64,000 nucleotides of DNA from Helianthus annuus (lineage: Eukaryota > Streptophyta > Magnoliopsida > Asterales > Asteraceae). The notes beneath the pieces are model-generated. The model did no database searches. It saw only the letters and a list, made by a program, of their open reading frames with translations, and was not told the origin of the DNA. How positions within the stretch are numbered: position 1 is the first letter of the stretch; each line of letters starts with the position of its first letter. The translations under genes were made by a program, and so were the position numbers. The stretch spans positions 30,191,249 through 30,255,248 of the forward strand of contig NC_035447.2 in assembly GCF_002127325.2 (NCBI RefSeq), read 5' to 3'. Of this stretch, positions 57,746 to 64,000 are shown in pieces.

Positions 57746-58098
57746 GTAAGTCTAAAAGAAGGTTCCAACAACCCATCTTGTCCTTTCCTCTTCTAGCCAT
57801 TTCCTTCTTTTTCATCTTTCTCCAAGAACTACCATTAAAAGTTTGAATTCTTTAAACTTTGTGGTAGGAAGCAATGAGTTTTGTTTAAGGAATCTTGGTA
57901 AAAACATGTTAAGTAACATTGTTTAAAGTTATTAATATCTAAAAAGCCTACATAAGTTCAGAAAATAACTTAAAACTTCAAGTTTCCTTGCTTCAAAATT
58001 CTGCAGAAAGATGAACACGCGGCCGTGCTCAATGAGCACGGGGCCGTGTCCAGATACTGTTTCATCTAATAAACTGTTTTTCGGTTTATTTTTCGTAG
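57746..58098 (+). other. Candidate intron (353 bp)
   Basis: The donor CCTAG/GTAAGT at 57745/57746 and the acceptor TTTATTTTTCGTAG/A at 58098/58099 fit plant consensus sequences. The acceptor is one base before the ATG of ORF2. One GC-rich dyad pair lies inside the intron. Confidence 0.6.
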
Positions 58099-58099
58099 A

Positions 58100-58543
58100 A
58101 TGTCGAGTGAAAACAGCAAAACATCATCCGTTCATTCATCAAACAGCCGAAGAGGAAGGAGGCCCTCCGTTGAAGCTACGCTTGTGCACTATATGATAGC
58201 ATTAAGGGAGGCTCTCGACGAAATGACATCAGTAGAGGAGGTCCTAATTGACCGTATTAACGATCTTACGGTGGGGCTCGAAAGCAGCTTCCAAGAAATT
58301 AACCTCTTGCACCAGAGGTTAAATATTCTTGTAGCACCCCCGATGGAACCAGTACTTCCACAACAGGATTGGAACTTGGCACTCGGGATTAACAACCCTA
58401 CCGGGTGGGAAGACTTTCCAGCGGAACCTCCCATGGAACACCAACAAGAGATTCCAGCGGAAATCGAAACTCCTCAAACTAATGCAAATGAGCCTTCCTT
58501 TCTCCTTCCAAGGGAGGTGGAGGAGTGGCTCGCCGACATGTGA
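58100..58543 (+). CDS. Athila-like ORF2, small coiled-coil protein (147 aa)
   Basis: ATG 58100 follows a good splice acceptor by one base, so the protein is probably made from a spliced message. A Ser/Arg-rich start (SSNSRRGRRPSVEATL) is followed by a predicted amphipathic coiled coil (residues ~32-75, IALREALDEMTSVEEVLIDR and QEINLLHQRLNIL) and a Pro/Glu-rich acidic tail. I do not recognise the family. It has no membrane segment, so it is not an obvious envelope-like protein. The frame is intact. Confidence 0.5.
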   Translation: MSSENSKTSSVHSSNSRRGRRPSVEATLVHYMIALREALDEMTSVEEVLIDRINDLTVGLESSFQEINLLHQRLNILVAPPMEPVLPQQDWNLALGINNPTGWEDFPAEPPMEHQQEIPAEIETPQTNANEPSFLLPREVEEWLADM

Positions 58544-60405
58544 GGAGGGCCACATCCGAGAGAAGGAGTTTTAAAAGCCTTATCTAACCAAGATTAGTAA
58601 CTTCTTGGAAATTTTGCTAATTAAAATAAAACATAAGGCTAGAACTCCATGGTTTAATATTTATGTTTTATGTAATGTCTCTCTATGGTTGCAATGAAAT
58701 GATGGTTTCTAAAGTTTGATGGTTTATAATAAATAAAACACATTCGTGGTGGTAATGGATGAAAAAGGGAACGAGAAAAATGGCCCCATGCACAAGAACG
58801 AGGCAACCCGACACAAATCTCCATTACAGAAGGCTCAACACGAGCCGTGCTCAACCAACACGGCCCCGTGTTGAGCCACCTGCAGAAAAAACGCCCAGTT
58901 CAGGTAACTGGACATGGGTCGTGTTCACCAGACACGCCCCCGTGTCCAGGCTTCTGTCTCATTTCTTTAATTTCTGTTACTGGCACCTGAACACGGGGCC
59001 GTGTCCGGTCCCCACGGGGCCGTGTCCAGACTGCCAGTAACATAAATCTTTGCTTTTTAACACCACATTACACATCCAATCAACCTAAAAATTTATTTTT
59101 GGGACACATTGAGGACAATGTGTAATTTAAGTGTGGGGGAAGCTAACACCTTGAAATTTTGCAAGTCCTAACAACAAGCCTTACACAAAACTCTATTGGA
59201 ACCGCTAAACACCCCAAATTTTTTCAAAAATTTTCATTTTTTTTACTTGTCTAAAGTTTAAGTTAGGAATCCCAAGATTAATAAGGTTATATTTTTATAA
59301 AATTTACAACCGAGAGCGTCGTGATAACAAGAACCAACATAAGAAAATTATGAAACGGCATAACAAGTCTAGTTAAAAATTTGATTATATATACTTGATC
59401 ACATTAAAAACCCATTCCCACAAAAGTGAGTTTTGAGCCTTTATTGAGCATACAAATTTACATCCTTAGACTAAATGCTCATTTTTCATTTCTTGTGTGA
59501 ATAGCCGTTTGGTTCTTACAACTCTAGAACTTGCCACGACGATTCATTCCCGGTCCTTACCAACTTAAACCCAAGTAAGTAAATGATGGAGGCATTAGGA
59601 CTAACCATTTTTCTTTCTACACCATTATTTTTCAATTTTTTTTACCACCTACCCAAAATCCCCCTAGTTAACCCCTTTGAGCCTAAACCTTTCGTTTCTT
59701 TACCCTAAACCCTTTTTACCCACCAAAAACCCTTTTTATTTTTCACCCTTTATTTTAGTAACAAGCTCGGTTTTTCGCAAGCTCGTTTTTTTTATGTGAC
59801 TAAAAAAAAAATTGATGAAGTTAAAAACAAACAAAGCTATGCAAACAAAAGCTTGTTTGGAGAAATACATCAAAATAAAAAGTCACAAAAAAAAGTGTGT
59901 TACGAAAACCAACGCTTTTTACACTTTTCGCCCTTTTACTAACCACTAACCCAACCACCCACCTTTAGCCCAAGCCTAGCCCTTCACCCAAAAAGTCCTC
60001 TTGATATTTACAAAGGTATAAAGTTAAAAAGGAGGAGGATTGATTGCTTGGCAAGCCTATGGTAAGCGTAAGTTCCATGCCGCTCTCGAGTGATTCACTA
60101 AAAAATTACACCTTCGGCCGAGTGTTGAGTGATTTCTCCCGTGAGGTATGTGAACTTGTATATAAATGAAATTTTAAAAAAGGCATGTTATGCCCAAATA
60201 AGTAATTTATCTTATGAAACGTTCTAAATAAATCATAACGAATAGGATTGTAAATAAATAAAAATAAAACCCAAAAAAATTCTTGGATTCCCGACACTCT
60301 ATGACAAGCCAAAAACCTTCTCTTCTAGCCATTCCATTTGGGAGTGTAAGCCACATTTAAAGAGTTTTGCTTGAGGACAAGAAAAAGTTCAAGTGTGGGG
60401 GTATT
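58544..60405 (+). other. Athila-like 3' non-coding region with two PPT-like sites
   Basis: No ORF is supported. TTGAGGACAA followed by AAGTGTGGGGG occurs internally (59109-59139) and at the LTR edge (60371-60401). Dyad pairs lie at 58830-58880, 58910-58950 and 58985-59035. Confidence 0.7.
60391..60401 (+). other. Terminal PPT of the Athila-like element
   Basis: AAGTGTGGGGG lies 4 bp before the 3' LTR start. Confidence 0.8.
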
Positions 60406-62099
60406 TGATGTGTGTAAAATGCAACATATAAATTACATCAAATGAGGCATAAAACTAACCCTTTTTAAGTACTAATGTTGGAAAAAGAGTGTTTTTGTCT
60501 TCCTTTTGTATTTTCAGGATTAAATGAGCTCAAATTCACAAAAGAAGCAAAAAGACAGCTAATTCTAACATAAATACAAGAAAAGGAACAAAAGTAGACT
60601 GCCCGAACCCTCAACGGCATCCTCCCAAGCAAAGAAGAGAAAACAGAAGACTGAACACGCCCCGTGCTCAGCCAGCACGGGGCCGTGCCCAAGAAGCAGC
60701 AGAAAAGACAAACCTGTAGAAGCTTCTATTGCCCACCACGGGGCCGTGTCCAGTGAGCACGGGGGCGTGGCGAAAGTACAGCAGGCGCATTAATTGTAAT
60801 TGCGAATTACAATTAATGAAGAGAGAGAGTGTCAGACGGGCACGTTGGCGTGTCCAGCGGACACGAGGCCGTGCCCAGCCTTCTGTTCAGCCTATAAATA
60901 GGAGTGCTTGGTTTCATTCCAACTCATCCCTTGGCACACCACCTCTCTCACACTTCATCCACCACCCACCACCACCATAACACCATCATCCACCACCATC
61001 ATCCATTGTCCATCGTAGTGTGTGTGAGTCGTCTCGGGATCCAAGATTGATAGTAAGAGTTCTTGACAATCAAGGCCATGTTTGCCTAAGTCTCTTACAT
61101 CACTTGGTGAAGACAAGTGTTTAGTATAATACTTTTTATTTTTAATCTTTTGCACTTTTTATTTGGTTTTGTATTAATGACTTTAATAACTAGTTGCTTA
61201 TGTTGAAGGTGATCTTTCCTTCGTTTGTCCGTGGTGTCTTGGCATTATTTTACTGTCTATATAAAATAAAAGATTTTCACCATTCATATCTCCACGGTCT
61301 ATATGGAGGTATGTTGGCTACCTGGTCGGAGGTTAAGGGAACGGTTTGGTAAGGGTCTTGCCCTTGTTCAGCGTTTAGAGGTCCTGCAAGGGACCTGGGT
61401 CAAATTTAGTAGGATCTCCTTCAATGCCCATAGGTATTGGATGGCGGGGATCCAAACTCTTTGACCCCCTCATAAGTTAACTACTATTAATACTATAACC
61501 CGGCTATTTAGGACTGTATCCCTGCTGACTCAGACTACTTAGCCGAGGGTAACGTCACCGCCAAAAGCGGGGCCTACCATAATTTGCACTAATAACTTAA
61601 TTCATTATCTTCCAATAATCCAACCCTTTAGGATTGTATCCTTGCTGACTCAAACTACTGGGTTGAGGGTAACGTCGCCTTCAAAAGAGGGGCCTACTAC
61701 AATAACTAAGATAATCTCTTAAACAAATGCAAAAGTGCGAAAATAATCAAAGGTTATACTAATACACGAGTCGGATCCAAGTGATTCATCTTGTCTATCT
61801 GTTTCTATTTTATTTTTATTTTTCAGCATTTAGTTAGTTTTTATTTTCTTAGTTTAAAAACCTTTTCTAACTTTTTGATTTGATTAGACGTTGAAGATAA
61901 ACCGGTATTAAAAGCTCTTGTGTCCTTGGACGACCTCGGTATCTTACCAACACTATACTACGTCCACGATGGGTGCACTTGCCCATATGTGTGTTTAGTG
62001 CTAGTAAATATCATGTTTTATAAATTTAAAACTTGGCTAAAGGTGTAAAAAAAAGGGCTTAATTATACATTAAAAATATATTACACTACACACGCATCA
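60406..62099 (+). repeat. 3' LTR of the Athila-like element
   Basis: It is 1694 bp and nearly identical to the 5' LTR apart from the single 70-bp unit and point changes, two of them inside dyad motifs at about 60844 and 60866. Confidence 0.9.
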
Positions 62100-62972
62100 T
62101 CATCTATTTAGTTCCTCCCTTCTTGTACATCTTCTTATCCCCTCCTGCTTTCATTCACGCAATTATCACATAAAAGCAATTAATCGCTTGTGACCCCTTC
62201 CAATTTGATGCGCCGATCCTCACTTCCTGTTAATTCCATAGAACATCCCCTAAATCAAGCAAGACATCATGACAGAAGATGATCGATCTATAAAAAAAGC
62301 TAGGGTTTCGATACTGGAGTGTGTGTCAATCAACGGTTGCAACCGGTTCATCTCAAGAAACCGGTGTCTGTGGCGGTGGTGGTTGTGCTGGCCGTTCAGC
62401 GATATATGTCTTTTACTCCTTATATATGTGCTTTCTCTCTTTTGGTTGACCTATGGTTAGTTATTCCTTTTTGAATCATATCATAGTTTGTTGTTTCAAA
62501 AACCATAAAAAACTAATTTGAGAATTTGTCTGAATCTTTTTTATGTTGAGGATTCCAACATTATTATCTTAATTTTAATTTATTTCTTGTTTTAATAGAT
62601 ATTACATCACGGAGCATGTGAGTTGGCTTTAAGTGAAGCATAAGTTAGTGTTCTTCTAATGTATTATGTTATTTTTACACGTCTAAATAGATATTTTTGT
62701 TTAATTGTTAATGTTTTTCTATTAGTTGTTAATGCTACTTGATTTTTTTGTCATTGTGTTGTGTTTGTCCAACACCACCAGAATAAATTCTTAAATATTC
62801 CACAAGATTCTAATGAACTTTCTTTAAACAAATCACCCTAATCTTATTGTAATTTGTCAAAGGGTTAGACTTTGTTACTCTTTGATACTCCATAATATTT
62901 CACGGGATTTTCCCTAAGTTCCATGATTTCACAAATCTATGAATCCTAACCATCTGACCATCAATTCTCGTT
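62100..62972 (+). other. Spacer; weak sign of a gene start
   Basis: An ATG at 62269 opens 63 codons (MTEDDRSIKKARVS, then a Trp/Leu-rich stretch) ending where CTATG/GTTAG could be a splice donor; TTTTAATAG near 62597 could be an acceptor. No domain is recognised and nothing further supports a gene. Confidence 0.2.
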
Positions 62973-63611
62973 ATGGGCTATACATCTTACTTAAGTTGCT
63001 CCTCGCAGATGTTGCCTTATCGTCATCGTCGTCGTCAACCGAGGATATCCAACCGTCGAATGGCAGCTTTGATAGCTGAACAAATGGCCACAATTATTCC
63101 TACTATAGTCGTCCAAGTTCAAAAGGCACTCAACGCCCACATCTCCACGAATCAAAATGAAGAGGCTGAAGCTGAACCGTCTTCACCCGATAACAACCAT
63201 CAAAGGAGTGAAACCAACCATGATTACGCCATACCAGCTATTCCGCTAAACCAGGTTGCTCTTAATCCTGTACCTGACAGAAAACCTTATCGCGAGCATT
63301 TTCCACAATGCCCCAATTGTCAAAAACATCACCCAACCAACACTTTGTGCCGCCTTTGCACTTATTGTGGACTTTATGGTCACTTAATCGACACCTATCG
63401 GCGCTATAACCCTCAAACAGAACCACCTATGGCAACATTTAATGTACAACACGTGACACCTCCATTTGACCAACCAAACACCCACCTTATGATCCAACCG
63501 TATGTTCAACCCGATGCTCCACTAATGGATCAACCGACAGTACTTGATGGCACCCAACTCGTTCCTTACGATCGAGCCCGTCAAACCAAACTAGAGGACC
63601 AGGGTAACTAG
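62973..63611 (+). pseudogene. Ty3/gypsy gag lacking capsid, knuckle damaged
   Basis: The frame is open (212 codons from ATG 62973; ATG 63009 is an alternative). The N-terminal helix RRMAALIAEQMATIIPTIVV matches the gag at 15723, and the C-terminal CPNC plus HH and CRLCTYCGLYGHLIDTY match the Cys/His tail of the gag at 19550. The whole capsid domain between them (~150 residues) is missing, replaced by a short acidic linker. The last Cys of the CX2CX4HX4C knuckle is Tyr (codon 63396). It would not assemble particles. No LTR or PBS is seen to its left. Confidence 0.75.
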
Positions 63612-64000
63612 AAGGCACGCAGACGAAAACTCATCTAGATCCAAGACAACCATGACGCGGTCAGCAATATGACGAAATTTTATGCGATGAGTTATTGCGA
63701 ATAAAATGTTTTAAGTTAAATTTTGTATGAACTAGATGAAAATAAAAAAAGATTGTTCCAAATTTCTGAGCACAAGTGTAATAATGTGAATTTTGGTTAT
63801 ATGTTTTGAACCTTAACGAGTCGTCTAATATGAGTTGAACGTCACAACCCTAACCAATATCATAACCTATGCCCAGAGCTTGGAAAATTCGAGTCGAGGG
63901 CACATGGTGACAATAAAAAAAATCTGATCTCAAAATTTGGTTTTATAAAATAATAATAAAATGTAATAAATATATATTATAAATGTTCTACTTTAGGCCA
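63612..64000. other. No supported feature
   Basis: This AT-rich sequence follows the truncated gag and is probably the interior of the same element. Confidence 0.4.

Larger units (their letters stand above)
54776..62099 (+). mobile_element. Athila-like LTR element without pol
   Basis: LTRs 54776-56540 and 60406-62099 begin TGATG and end CATCA. The PBS (56547-56564) is complementary to tRNA-Asp, as in Athila elements. The PPT context AAGTGTGGGGG is typical of the Athila/Tat group. TCAT flanks both sides, possibly a shortened TSD. The 3.9-kb interior has two small ORFs and an apparent intron but no gag capsid or pol, so the element is non-autonomous. Confidence 0.85.

Noticed and set aside
54776..62099. 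A clear 5-bp TSD for the Athila-like element
   Set aside because: Flanks are ATCAT and TCATC; only a 4-bp TCAT match fits, and it could be chance in TCATC-rich sequence.
62269..62460. Host gene first exon
   Set aside because: The ORF is short, the other two frames are as plausible, and the splice sites are weak; kept only as a low-confidence note.

Overview
This is a repeat-dense stretch of a plant nuclear genome. Nested Ty3/gypsy and Ty1/copia LTR retrotransposons, an L1-type LINE, a tRNA-derived SINE, a Helitron and many MITEs account for most of the 64 kb. No complete host gene can be supported. The mixture of Tekay-type chromoviruses, an Athila-like element primed by tRNA-Asp and TA-microsatellite MITEs indicates a flowering plant. 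The repeat styles resemble what I recall from Asteraceae (lettuce, sunflower and relatives), but that is inference and no search was run.

The left 33.7 kb is one nest. The outermost host is a minus-strand Ty3/gypsy element whose 5' LTR spans 26196-33672. That LTR was split by a Harbinger-type MITE (27224-27673) and by a full-length L1 with two open ORFs and a 14-bp target duplication (27890-33367). Its leader was split by a complete gag-only Ty3 element in plus orientation (15953-25438, TSD GCATA). Its gag was split at 15142 by a Tekay-type element on the minus strand (307-15142, pol decayed, no recognisable gag). The Tekay leader was split by a composite copia element with three LTRs (5183-12035), and its 3' LTR by an Athila-like LTR (1-306).

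From 33.7 to 44.6 kb lie a small SINE, several MITEs, about a dozen elements sitting in (TA)n microsatellites and sharing GAGAACC-type ends, and a non-autonomous Helitron (43796-44600). From 44.6 to 53.0 kb lies a second three-LTR composite copia element of another family with the same topology as the first. An Athila-like element without pol follows (54776-62099), with two small ORFs and a convincing intron. The right end holds a Ty3 gag ORF that lacks the capsid domain.

Two patterns stand out. (1) Four unrelated LTR families each carry, directly upstream of the LTR TATA box, an array of a short dyad-symmetric motif whose copy number varies between LTRs. The arrays have different sequences but the same placement. 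(2) Two different gag-only copia families have each produced the same unusual composite: outer LTRs in direct orientation, with an opposite-orientation 3' half-element embedded by its U5 end in the gag region. No autonomous set of LTR-element genes survives; only the LINE appears able to encode its own machinery.
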